The notes below the pieces were generated by a model that saw only the letters and a list, made by a program, of their open reading frames with translations, made no database searches and was not told where the DNA came from. 64,000 nt of DNA from Mercurialis annua (Eukaryota; Streptophyta; Magnoliopsida; Malpighiales; Euphorbiaceae), in the NCBI RefSeq assembly GCF_937616625.2, contig NC_065576.1:32638628-32702627 (forward strand). The letters run 5' to 3'. The translations under genes and the position numbers were made by a program. Below are positions 55,606 through 64,000 of the stretch, piece by piece. Within the stretch, counting starts at the first letter, position 1. The number at the start of each line of letters is the position of its first letter.

Positions 55606-57094
55606 ACTTCTCCGGGTTCAGCTTAAGGTTGAACCCCTTCAGCATTTCAAAAGTTTCTGCCATGTCCCCTGCGTGATCCTCGATCCCTCTGTATTTTACG
55701 ACTATGTCATCTACATAAACCTCGACGTTCTTGCCCAATTGATCTTTGAAAACGTGATTCATGAGTCTTTGATAGGTTGCCCCGGCATTTTTCAAACAGA
55801 AAGGCATCTTCTTGTAGCAATATGTCCCCAGATCCGTGGTGAATGCTGTCTTTTCTTCATCGTCTTTGTTCATCGGGATCTGGTGGTATCCCTGAGAAGC
55901 ATCTAAGAATGCATAGATTGCGAATCCACACGTTGCGTCCACCAGTTGGTCGATGTTTGGCAGAAGAAAACTGTCTTTCGGGCAGGCATTGTTTAGATCA
56001 GTGAAATCTATACAAAGCCTCCATCTGCCGTTGGATTTCTTGATTAAAACCACATTGGCCAGCCACTCCGGGTAATCCACTTTCCTGATGAACCCGGCTT
56101 TCAAAAGCTTCTCCACTTCGTCTCGGATAACAATCTGTTTCTCTAGAGAGAAAGTTCTTTTCTTTTGCTTGACAGGCTTGCACTTAGCATCCACGTTTAA
56201 CTTGTGCGAGATTATCTTCGGGTCTACCCCCCCGATATCCTCTGGCTTGTTGGTAAACTCTTCCACATACTGTTTTATCCGAGCTATGATAGCTTCTCGG
56301 TGCTCGGTTGGCCAATCTACCCCCAGCTTCACATACATCTCGGAGCCCTCCGTTAGCTCAATTGTTTCTAAGTTTTCCCGGGGTTTCTGAGCCTTTTTCT
56401 CTCAAAGGAGCAGCTCCGGTGTATCGATGTTCATCGTTTCCACCGTGCTGCCCATAGTTGCCATGTAACATTGCCTATATAGGGTTTGATTTCCCCTAAT
56501 AGTTATGACCTCATTTTCCACTGGGATTTTCATCATTAAGTAACGAATACTAGTCACTGCATTTGTGCTATATAACATAGGTCTACCAAGAATACCATTA
56601 TATGCTAAAGGCATGTCAACTATCATGAAAAGTGAGCGTACCTTCCGTGTTGGTTCCGCCAGGATACCCTCTGTTCCATCCTCCTGAGGTATTTCGATAC
56701 TGAGCTCCAAGTCTAGCTCAACCATGCCTTCTGGGATGACCGGAGCTCCTCCCAGCCCCAGGAGGGGAATGTTCACTGGTGTGAGATCAGTTTTGGATCC
56801 TCCCATCGTCAAAAAGACTGACAAAGTCAACAAGTTAACTGAGCTACCATCATCCACCAACAGTCGTTTTACCCATTTCGATCCGATGGTAGCAGATACA
56901 ATCAAAGCGTCCTCGTGAGGAAATTCTACCCCTTTCGCGTCCTCTCGCCCGAAAACAATGCTAGGCCATGGCGACCCAGTAGACACTGACATGACCATCT
57001 TTTGTTTCTTCTTTCTGCGTTTTCGACTATACTCAGATTCCAAAGTTCCTCATGAGATTGTGTTAATCACCCCTGTGACTTGTGTTTTCTTTGA
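55527..57094 (-). pseudogene. pol: Tat element protease and reverse transcriptase
   Basis: The frame opens near VINTIS, where a TGA stands in place of Gly, then holds a protease with LLVDDGSSVNLL (about 56860) and ILGRPML. A TGA at 56402-56404 follows, probably from an Arg CGA. RT runs from about 56340 with RKVDYPEWLANVVLIKKSNG, LCIDFTDLNNACPKD, FLDASQGYHQIPM and the catalytic YVDD (about 55690). Near 55527 an extra A in a run of As shifts RT out of the RNase H frame. Gag ends in a different frame just upstream, so gag and pol are also out of register here. Motif wording is that of the Tat lineage. Confidence 0.92.
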
Positions 57095-59154
57095 TGGGGA
57101 TTGGGCTTCCCTGCTCCCCCTGGCTCCGACCTGACCGAGTTGACGTTCGTATTTCCTCGGTCTTGACCCTCCTTGGCCACCACGAAATGTTGCAATCGTC
57201 CCTGGCAAACCAGCTTGTCTATCTCACTCCGCAAACGCCCACATTCTTCTGTTTCATGGTCATAGCCATCATGGAATTCGCAGAACTTGGACCGGTCTCC
57301 GTCCTTCACCAGCCTCGGGGGATAACGAATCTCCTCATTATTGTGCTTGATCCAAGATAAAATCTGCTCCCTCGGAGTGTTAAGCGGTACATATTGTCTG
57401 GGTACCCCTGCTCGGTCCACGTATCCTTCCGTTCCTCCCCCAATGCTGAAACTCGGCTTCGTACCAGGCCCCGTGCTAGGCGGACTGGGTTGAGCATTAA
57501 ACGACTTGTTACCCCTGTACCCCGAAGTCTCATTCATAGGTCGGTACCGATCTTGACTACGGTTAGATCCCTGTGTGCTTTGCGGTTTACTGGGAACCGG
57601 GCTAGCCATCCCATAAACTTTCCTTTGCCTCTCCTCATCAAGGTTGATATAATTCCAAGCCCTGTCCATCAACTCGGTGTAGGTGTCAACCGGGTTGGTG
57701 ATCAGGCTATCTCGGAAGACCTGCATGCTAGTGTTGTCTTTCATAGCATCGATGGCAGTATCATCGTTCAAATCTTCTATCATGATTGCCTCAGCATTGA
57801 ACCGAGCAATATAAGCTTTCAAACTTTCTCCCTGTTTTTGAAAGCATTTCTTCAAATCACTGGATCTTTTCTTTCGTTCGATGCTCGGAGCAAAGTGAGT
57901 TTTAAAGGCCATAGCAAGCTCCCTGAAGCTAGTAATAGAGCCTTCCTTGAGGTTCTGGTACCATTTCTGCGCAGCATCACTCAAGGTTGAAGGGAACACT
58001 TTGCACACCGTGGCGTCTGAGACACTCTGTACTCCCATGGCAACCTGAAAGCAACTTAAATGGGTCATCGGGTCGGATTTACCGTTATATCTGTCAATAG
58101 GCGGATATTTAAACTTATATGGGAATGGGTCATCCCATATAGCCTTTGACAACGGGCTACCAATGCCACATGTAGTGAAAGGTCGAGATTCTGCCTTGTG
58201 CCCTTTATGCTTATCTAGCTCGGCCTGGGCAAGACGAGTGACTTCATCACACAAAGTTTTCTGATGTTGTGACGCTGCTCCCGAGCTGTGAACACTTTCA
58301 GCCCCATTTCTCCTGACCGGTGGAACTCCTGCTCTCGCGGTCCGCAGAGGATCTGCCTCCGGGTCTGGGTCTCCCCTCCCCAAGCCAGCGTCTCCGCGCT
58401 GTGTCCCTGGTGGCAGATTCTCATCTTGCACCCCCTCCCTTCGAGGAGGAGGAGAATCATTCCGACCTTCGTCTCTCGGAAAAGGGCGGTCGTGACGACC
58501 TTCGTCTCTCGGCAGATTAGTATCACGGTGGTCTTCGCCTCTTGGCGCTTGATGCTCTGTCTGACCCCTAAGTCTTGGTCGCGGGTGGTCGTTCCGACCT
58601 TCTTCTCTCGGAGGACGACCATCCCGAAACTCAGCAGCTCGGGGTGGAGGGGCCACGGGGGTCGCCGTGGGGTTGTATCCTAGGTAATACTGGGCCATGA
58701 CTGCAAAATGCATCTGCTGGGCCTGATGCAGTTGGCGAGCCATGTATTCTAAATATTCTTGAGCTTGTAAGACTGCCGGAGGTATATCTTGCCCAGAAGT
58801 TGTTCCTGTTCCCGTAGTCACCAGTGTAGCGTCTACCGGAAAGTTGAGTTGAGTGGGAGACAATGTATTGTGGAGGAAACTCTGAGGCACGGTGGTTCCT
58901 GGGGTGGATAAGTTGGTGTGGCTAGCATCTGAGGTAAAACGGTTTTCCCTAGGATAGTTTTCCAATCCATACAAAGGCACAAAACCAGCACCACTACCGG
59001 AGGCCCTGGATCCTCCAATCTGAGCATTCGCCGGAGGAGTTAAGCCAGTGATCACAGAGGTCCGACCACTAGCAGAAACTCCACCTACCAAGTTAGTGTC
59101 GGTAACCGTAGTCCCAAGAGGGTCTACCCTTTCCAAAACAGGATCATCAACCAT
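57067..59154 (-). CDS. gag: Tat element Gag (695 aa)
   Basis: An open frame starts at ATG 59152-59154, 67 bp after the PBS. Residues 175-270 are charged and Pro/Arg-rich with repeated RDEGR- and GRNDxPxPR-type words. The retrotransposon Gag capsid region follows (HLSCFQVAMGV, AQKWYQNLKEGSI, SFRELAMAFKTHF, FQKQGESLKAYIARFN, about residues 360-470). Near residue 622 is a C-x2-H-x4-H-x4-C knuckle (CEFHDGYDHETEEC) followed by RLRSEIDKLVCQG, as in Tat Gag proteins. No stop interrupts it, so Gag alone could still be made; pol lies in another frame. Downstream are protease and RT. Confidence 0.92.
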   Translation of the reverse strand: MVDDPVLERVDPLGTTVTDTNLVGGVSASGRTSVITGLTPPANAQIGGSRASGSGAGFVPLYGLENYPRENRFTSDASHTNLSTPGTTVPQSFLHNTLSPTQLNFPVDATLVTTGTGTTSGQDIPPAVLQAQEYLEYMARQLHQAQQMHFAVMAQYYLGYNPTATPVAPPPRAAEFRDGRPPREEGRNDHPRPRLRGQTEHQAPRGEDHRDTNLPRDEGRHDRPFPRDEGRNDSPPPRREGVQDENLPPGTQRGDAGLGRGDPDPEADPLRTARAGVPPVRRNGAESVHSSGAASQHQKTLCDEVTRLAQAELDKHKGHKAESRPFTTCGIGSPLSKAIWDDPFPYKFKYPPIDRYNGKSDPMTHLSCFQVAMGVQSVSDATVCKVFPSTLSDAAQKWYQNLKEGSITSFRELAMAFKTHFAPSIERKKRSSDLKKCFQKQGESLKAYIARFNAEAIMIEDLNDDTAIDAMKDNTSMQVFRDSLITNPVDTYTELMDRAWNYINLDEERQRKVYGMASPVPSKPQSTQGSNRSQDRYRPMNETSGYRGNKSFNAQPSPPSTGPGTKPSFSIGGGTEGYVDRAGVPRQYVPLNTPREQILSWIKHNNEEIRYPPRLVKDGDRSKFCEFHDGYDHETEECGRLRSEIDKLVCQGRLQHFVVAKEGQDRGNTNVNSVRSEPGGAGKPNPHQRKHKSQG

Positions 59155-59221
59155 TGTTTCTTTGTCAAGATCTGATCAGCAACGTTAAAAGAACAAGAAC
59201 AGAACAGGGGATATCACAACG

Positions 59222-59240
59222 TTTCCCACAGACAGCGCCA
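59222..59240 (-). other. primer binding site of the Tat element
   Basis: The minus strand reads TGGCGCTGTCTGTGGGAAA, two bases from the 5' LTR. The TGG start pairs with a tRNA CCA end; I cannot assign the tRNA with certainty. Confidence 0.75.
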
Positions 59241-59242
59241 AG

Positions 59243-60020
59243 TGATAAATCACCAACTGGGATCCGAGCTTTATCAACCTGCACACCACAAACAGACGGA
59301 GGTTAGAAGGAACTCTGGTGGGGGTCACCGGACGTTCACTCCGACGCTCAAGTAATGTTTTCAGGTAGAGAAAGAAGAAGAAGAGAAAGAGAGTAATCTG
59401 AGTTGAAGGAAAAAGAATTACCTAGGGTTTGCCCTTAAACCCTCTATTTATATTTAGAGTTTAAGGACAAACCTGCCTTGCTGGCAGGCTGTGAGTCGCG
59501 TGGTCCCAGAATTCAGTTCTGCCTACGTGGAGGAATATCCCTGCGTGAGGCGCAGGTTGTTAGGTTTGTCAGAGGGAACATTCCTCACGTACCTATCAGA
59601 AAATCTTCTGTGGTCCCAGGATCCGGTACACAAGCGTGTACTCTTGGGCAGGACCTCGGAGCTCGGTCAAAGCCCGAAGCCCAGATAACTTGGGGACCAA
59701 GTTGTCATAGTTCTTGCACTTGAGAATATCTCGAAGCTCGGGCCGTATGATCCGAGCTTTTAGGTCTATCAGCCCGGAGCTCGGCCCGGGTCTGAGTTGG
59801 ATATATCTCGGAGCCCGGCTAGGATCTTTGATCCGACCTTATCGAAAACGAATGCCTCGGATGATGTTCGAATGTCCATCGATCCGGTGACCCCCCAAGT
59901 CGTGTGATCTGTGATTTAGGAGAAGGTCGGAAGTTGTCATCAGGTCGGTGAAATGCTTGACTTAGCGATGTTCGTTCTTGGCGAGGTTACTTCGCCCCTA
60001 TTAGATGTGCTACGTTATCA
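59243..60020 (-). repeat. 5' LTR of the Tat element (778 bp)
   Basis: It has the same ends as the left copy (TGATAAATC, GTTATCA) and is highly similar throughout. It is followed by ACTAG, close to the ATTAG before the left LTR. Confidence 0.92.
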
Positions 60021-61217
60021 ACTAGTAATGTTTCTATCTTTTAACATTAGTTAAAATAACCCTTCTCACTTATCAAAATGGCCTAATAGCTCAAAAAAGT
60101 CAAATATCTAGCAAACGTTTTCATTATATTCAAATTTTTCAATCGCACCGATAATGTGCAAAACGTATTAAAATATTTTAAAAATATCTTACCCCAAATG
60201 AAACGTTCTTGTTCTGATATATTGTTTAGGTGGCGTGTCAATGCATATGCCACATCGATAAAAACTAAATTATAAAAAGGTCAAACATTTAGCAAGATAT
60301 AACACGCACCGACACGCCATCTGAGCGACAAATCAACAACTACAGGGGTTGGATATTTTTGAAATGTTATAATACGTTTTTGGACATTATCGAGGCGATT
60401 TAAACATTTGAACATATTAAAAAATTTATTAAATATTTGGCCTTTTTGAATCATTAGGCCCATTAGTTTTTTTTTCTAATCTATAAACGACAAAAAATTT
60501 GATATGTCATAAAATATAGTCACATGAAAAGCTACTCGTCTCACCTTTATACTACTTATATTTACAAGGACACTTTTAGTAAGCTTATAATAATATTTAA
60601 AACAATATGAAAATATTTAATTACTCATAAATCATAAATCTTGTACATGTAAATATTATTAAAAATAGATAAATTCTTTTTATCATTATTAAAATATAAA
60701 TAAATATTACATGTACAAGAACATATATAATGTAATTGTTTGACTAAATTTAAATATTCTTCATTTTCTACTCTTTTTCTTAATTTTATTGTCGTCAACA
60801 ATTTATAAAAAATTATCTAAATTTAAAATAAATATATTTTTTAAAATTATACATCATCGTATATAAATTAATTTATATGCTTATAAGCATTCATGCTAGA
60901 GATTATATGAAAAATTAAATAATTTTATTTTTGAGGAAGTTAAATGCGTAAAAATAAAATGTGCAATAGAAGAATAAAATAATTATTCAGAAATCAAATA
61001 GAACAAAATAGTATAGTTCAAGGGTTAAATAAAATAATTTATATATTTTAATTATTCTTCACGCGTTTCAAGGAGTTTGAAAACATGCGTTTTTGCCACG
61101 ATAGACAAAAAGGGTAAGATCGGCAAATAAATTGAAATTGAGGGGTTAAATAAAATAAAAAGTAATTAAGACGTTCAATGAGATATGAAATTAATTTAAA
61201 AATTGTAGAAAATAAAA
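60021..61217. other. intergenic AT-rich DNA with a foldback sequence
   Basis: Positions 60077-60466 are an inverted repeat: ATGGCCTAATAG and GATAATGTGCAAAACGTATT on the left have imperfect complements on the right (GGCCCATTAG, AATACGTTTTTGGACATTATC). It is probably a MITE; no target duplication was found. The remainder is AT-rich, with no gene seen. Confidence 0.5.
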
Positions 61218-61575
61218 CGCCAAATGTTGTAAAAAGGCCAAACCTTTCACAAAAGTTTCACAAAAGTCCCGACCTTTCAATTTCGTCGATTTTGGCCAAA
61301 AACTGATTATTTGGTTTCACAAAAGTCATGATCTTTCAATTTTGTCGATTTTGGCCAAAAATGGATTATTTGGTTTCACAAAAGTCCTGACCTTACAATA
61401 TTTAGCATGCCACATAGGCGTCACATAGGCGCCACATAGGCAAATTGAAATCAATCTGAGAGTTGGCCACAATTGAAACCAAATAATTTATTTTTGGCCA
61501 AAATCGACAAAATTGAAAGGTCATAACTTTTGTGAAACTTTTATGAAAGATTTGGCCTTTTTAAGATATTTGGCC
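61218..61575. mobile_element. Mutator-like foldback MITE, copy B
   Basis: It is related to 44308-44644 over both arms (AAATGTTGTAAAAAGGCCAA, CGATTTTGGCCAAAAA). A 9-bp duplication AAAATAAAA flanks it at 61209-61217 and 61576-61584. It is slightly longer than copy A (358 bp) because of a short internal repeat (GGCGTCACATAGGCGCC region). Confidence 0.85.
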
Positions 61576-61621
61576 AAAATAAAATGATATAGTTTAAAGG
61601 TTAAAATATATATTAAGCCAA

Positions 61622-61900
61622 TTATTATCCGAATTAAATGCTAGTTAGACCATGTTCTATTGCGAAACTTTAAAGAGTTTGGTGGCTTCAGTTGGAAATT
61701 AATTTGAATTGAATAAATTAAATTGTTAAAAAAACAAAATTAAATCAAATGGAATTGATGAATCGAATCAAACCCATTCCAAATTTATCAATTTGGTAGT
61801 GGTAGGGAAATCATGAAAATTAAATAAATAATAAACTAAATTAATATATTTTAAAATACAAAATTATATAAATGTATAATATAACCAAATTAACTAAAGT
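61622..61900 (+). repeat. second copy of terpene synthase upstream DNA, without the CACTA MITE
   Basis: It matches 36253-36910 (CCGAATTAAATGCTAGTTAGA, GTGGCTTCAGTTGGAAATTAA in order, and TCATGAAAATTAAATAAATA). At the MITE site it reads GGTAGGGAAATCATG, an empty site. No terpene synthase exon follows it within the window. Confidence 0.78.
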
Positions 61901-62346
61901 AATATTACTAATATATATTGGCATATTGGCCGTCATATTACTGGGATTTGACATGACATTTATATATGAATAATGCTATATAACCTTTTTTTAATCTACC
62001 TTTTTAACTCACTTGACGAGACAGTAAACTAGTGGATGTATTAAAAGTTGTTTTTTGGAATATACACTTTTGAAGGAAAATTGAACGAATTAAATACTAT
62101 CACATAAGAAGGGACAGCGAAGGTGGTACAAAATAGTAGGTTAAATAGCATTTTTCGTTCCTTTATATATAACGTCGGTAATTCATCAGAAAAAAATATA
62201 CAATTAATGAAAAAAATATACAATTACTAACAAAATGGAATTGAACTGTAATCTCGCTGGTCTTAGATGGTTTCTGATGGCAGAGGCGGCCATTTTTTTT
62301 GGTCTGTGGGTCAAATTCATGTAGGTAGGTAGCAGCTAATCCAAAT
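61901..62346. other. intergenic AT-rich DNA
   Basis: I found no gene, inverted repeat or clear element end here. Confidence 0.4.
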
Positions 62347-62500
62347 ATGGGCAGCGATGTTTTGGTCTTCATCAACAATATTTGGAAGCTTGAAATGCCT
62401 CGTCGTATTCAATTCTTTGTGTGGATGTTGGTTTGTGAGAGATTGTCTTCGAATGCAATGTTAATAAGAGGACTCATTAATAAGTATAATTTATTATTAT
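62347..62500 (+). pseudogene. LINE zf-RVT fragment
   Basis: IWKLEMPRRIQFFVWMLVCERL matches in style the zinc-binding region after RT in plant LINE ORF2. The cysteine-rich part that should follow is absent. The frame runs directly into the LINE-C ORF1 start, so two LINE pieces are joined head to tail. Confidence 0.65.
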
Positions 62501-62518
62501 TAATAAGAAAAGATGCCA

Positions 62519-64000
62519 TGAACCCTAACCTTAGAAACCCATACCATCTTGGCTCTTCTAGCCTCGTACCAGCAAGGAAAGATGATGTTTTGAACCTGCA
62601 AACATCATCCAGGACATCAGATTTGTCATCTACTACTAGGAACTTGGTTTATTTTGAGAATTTCCCACGAACTTGGAGGTATCATGATCTCGAGAAGGTT
62701 TTTGCACAGATATTAAACTCCCTGGGTCACTAGAGTTACCTCGAATTACATAATGATCATTAAACTTGATTTTGTTACAAAATGGTCACTGAACTATACC
62801 TTTTGTTACAAAGGGGTGTCACTCATATAAAACACAACGTTTTTGCTTACATGGCAAGCTTTAATTACAAAAAGGTACATAGTTTAGTGACCTTTTTGCA
62901 ATAAAAAGTATAATTCAATGACTTTTTTGTAATTCATGAAAAGTTTAGTATTCTTTTTGTAATAACTTAAGCATGAAAACGATGCATTTTATATGGGTGA
63001 CACCCCTTTGTAATAAAAAGTATAGTTCAGTGACCATTTTGTAACAAAATGATATTTAGTGATCATTATGTAATTCGAAGTAACTCTAGTGACCCAGGGA
63101 GTTTAATATCCGTTTTTGCACGCTACGGAGTTATTGGACGTGTTTCATTGGCAACCAAATTATCGAAGAAGAACTGCAGCTTCGGGTTTTTGCGACCGGA
63201 TGGTTCGAAGGAATTGCAATGGATTCTTAATCAGCTGAATATGATTGCCATTGGGAAAAATTAAGAGCTTTTCGCTCTAGGTTTCCGGAGAAGAAGACTG
63301 AAAACCCAAAACCTACCAAACCAACTGCTACTCAAACTCCTTCGCGGAGTGTTCTATCTCCGGCACTAAGGGATAAACGGTCATACAAGGATGCTATATC
63401 TAGGACGGCCTCAGCTGAGGAACCCGTGATAAGGACGATGAAGGCAGCAAATTTGAAACTAGAAATCGCTGATCAAAACGTGATCCTAGAAACAAACAAT
63501 TGGATAGAGAAGTCAATTGTTGCAAGGGTAGCAGACATCAGTGCAGTTTTGAAAGCAAAGGAATATCTTTGCAATCAAAACATTTATTATCAGAATATCA
63601 GCATTATAGGTGCCAACCAGATTTTGATCACTTTTGATTCGGTTTTTCGAGCTGTGGAGTTTATGGATATTTCAGGTCCCTCATTCTCTGATTTCTTCCA
63701 GTTCTATTATTGGGCGAAGGATTTTAAACAATCCTTTACAAGATTAGTTTGGGTCTCTGTCTTGGGTGTACCGCTTTACCTTTGGTCTCGGGACGTCTTC
63801 TTTGATATTGGCAACTGTTGTGGTGAAGCTATTAGGGTCGATTTGGGTGATAGGTATGATGTTGGCTATGTTCTGATTTCAAGCACATGTCGGTATATAA
63901 ACCAATCTGTGGAGGTGAGTATTGGTGACATCTCACGTATGATTTATGTGATAGAAACGGAGAGGTCGGTCAATTTCGATGAACCAGATAGAGTTAATGC
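62519..64000 (+). pseudogene. LINE-C ORF1 (RRM plus DUF4283), split by a MITE, cut by right edge
   Basis: It starts at ATG 62519 (MNPNLRNPYHLGSSS). An RRM begins VYFENFPRTWRYHDLEKVFA, is interrupted at 62708-63111 by a MITE, and resumes RYGVIGRVSLATKLSKKNCS then FGFLRP. A small indel near 63240 changes the frame. From there an open frame runs to the window end with LRAFRSRFPEKK, WIEKSIVARVADISAVLKA, NQILITFDSVFRAVEFM and RLVWVSVLGVPLYLWSRDVF, matching the DUF4283-type domain of RRM-bearing plant LINE ORF1 proteins. Apart from the MITE and the frameshift it is well kept, so ORF2 probably lies to the right of the window. Confidence 0.82.
62708..63111. mobile_element. foldback MITE inside LINE-C ORF1, 404 bp
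   Basis: Inverted arms start AGATATTAAACTCCCTGGG and end with the complement at 63111. A 10-bp duplication GTTTTTGCAC flanks it (62698-62707 and 63112-63121). Removing one copy and the insert joins the RRM reading frame exactly. The 9-10 bp duplication suggests a Mutator-like source. It has no coding sequence. Confidence 0.88.

Larger units (their letters stand above)
48234..60020 (-). mobile_element. Tat-lineage Ty3/Gypsy retrotransposon with antisense gene (11.8 kb)
   Basis: It lies on the minus strand: 5' LTR 59243-60020, PBS 59222-59240, gag 57067-59154, protease-RT 55527 to about 57094, RNase H, second RNase H and integrase 53242-55605, an 18-bp tandem array, an antisense three-exon gene 50055-52364, a G-rich polypurine tract 49011-49024 and the 3' LTR 48234-49010. 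LTRs are 777 and 778 bp and very similar. Flanking ATTAG and ACTAG agree at 4 of 5 bases. Two RNase H domains and an antisense gene after integrase mark the Tat lineage. Several TAG codons and small frameshifts make it inactive, but it is recent enough to keep nearly all domains. Confidence 0.92.

Noticed and set aside
53761..55906. Plus-strand frames up to 182 codons across Tat integrase and RT
   Set aside because: They are complements of RT, RNase H and integrase, with no domain of their own, unlike the antisense gene at 50055-52364.
57394..57990. 198-codon + frame opposite Tat gag
   Set aside because: It is a shadow of the gag coding sequence on the minus strand.
1..64000. tRNA, rRNA or microRNA genes
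   Set aside because: No cloverleaf, rRNA match or convincing precursor hairpin was recognised; the hairpins seen belong to MITEs or LTR palindromes.

Overview
This window looks like repeat-rich nuclear DNA from a flowering plant, probably a eudicot. It carries an intron-containing terpene synthase gene with the plant seven-exon layout, chromodomain-type and Tat-type Ty3/Gypsy retrotransposons, plant L1-type LINEs with zinc-knuckle ORF1 proteins and RNase H ORF2 proteins, and AT-rich intergenic DNA with small MITEs. There are no operons, ribosome binding sites or CRISPR arrays. The species cannot be named from the sequence alone. All alignments were done by eye.

Layout. Positions 1-9025 hold the pol end and 3' LTR of a Tekay/Del-type Gypsy element (coding strand +). 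It appears to sit inside the LTR of another copy of the same family. Positions 9026-12612 are AT-rich intergenic DNA with a foldback sequence, a degenerate tandem array and a (TA)n tract. From 12613 to 26051 runs an old, broken LINE (LINE-A). Two elements split it, and a third interrupts it at its right end: a gag-only Athila-like element (13253-19884, minus strand), an end-trimmed Gypsy fragment (22747-25857) and a gag-only Tekay-like element (26052-35360, minus strand).

The one clear cellular gene is a terpene synthase at 37124-47541 (+ strand). It has seven exons, consistent GT-AG introns in phase, and 546 predicted residues. Intron 3 contains a LINE (LINE-B, about 38.1-44.23 kb) with both ORFs open, followed by a MITE with a 9-bp target duplication. 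A 321-bp CACTA-type MITE lies 360 bp upstream of the start codon. A second copy of this upstream region, without the MITE, lies at 61622-61900 and serves as an empty-site control.

Positions 48234-60020 are a nearly complete Tat-lineage Gypsy element on the minus strand (gag, PR, RT, RNase H, a second archaeal-type RNase H, IN). It also carries a three-exon gene in antisense between integrase and the 3' LTR. The right end (62347-64000) holds LINE fragments, including a LINE ORF1 split by a foldback MITE with a 10-bp target duplication.

The most unusual signal not tied to a gene is clusters of short near-perfect palindromes in the U3 part of three different retrotransposon LTRs. Two unrelated families share a TGCACG-N(1-3)-CGTGCA type core, and a third uses GGTCTCG-NN-CGAGACC. 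One LTR is broken a few bases after such a palindrome. Many nonsense codons in the decayed elements are TAG where CAG (Gln) is expected, as deamination of CHG-methylated cytosine would produce.
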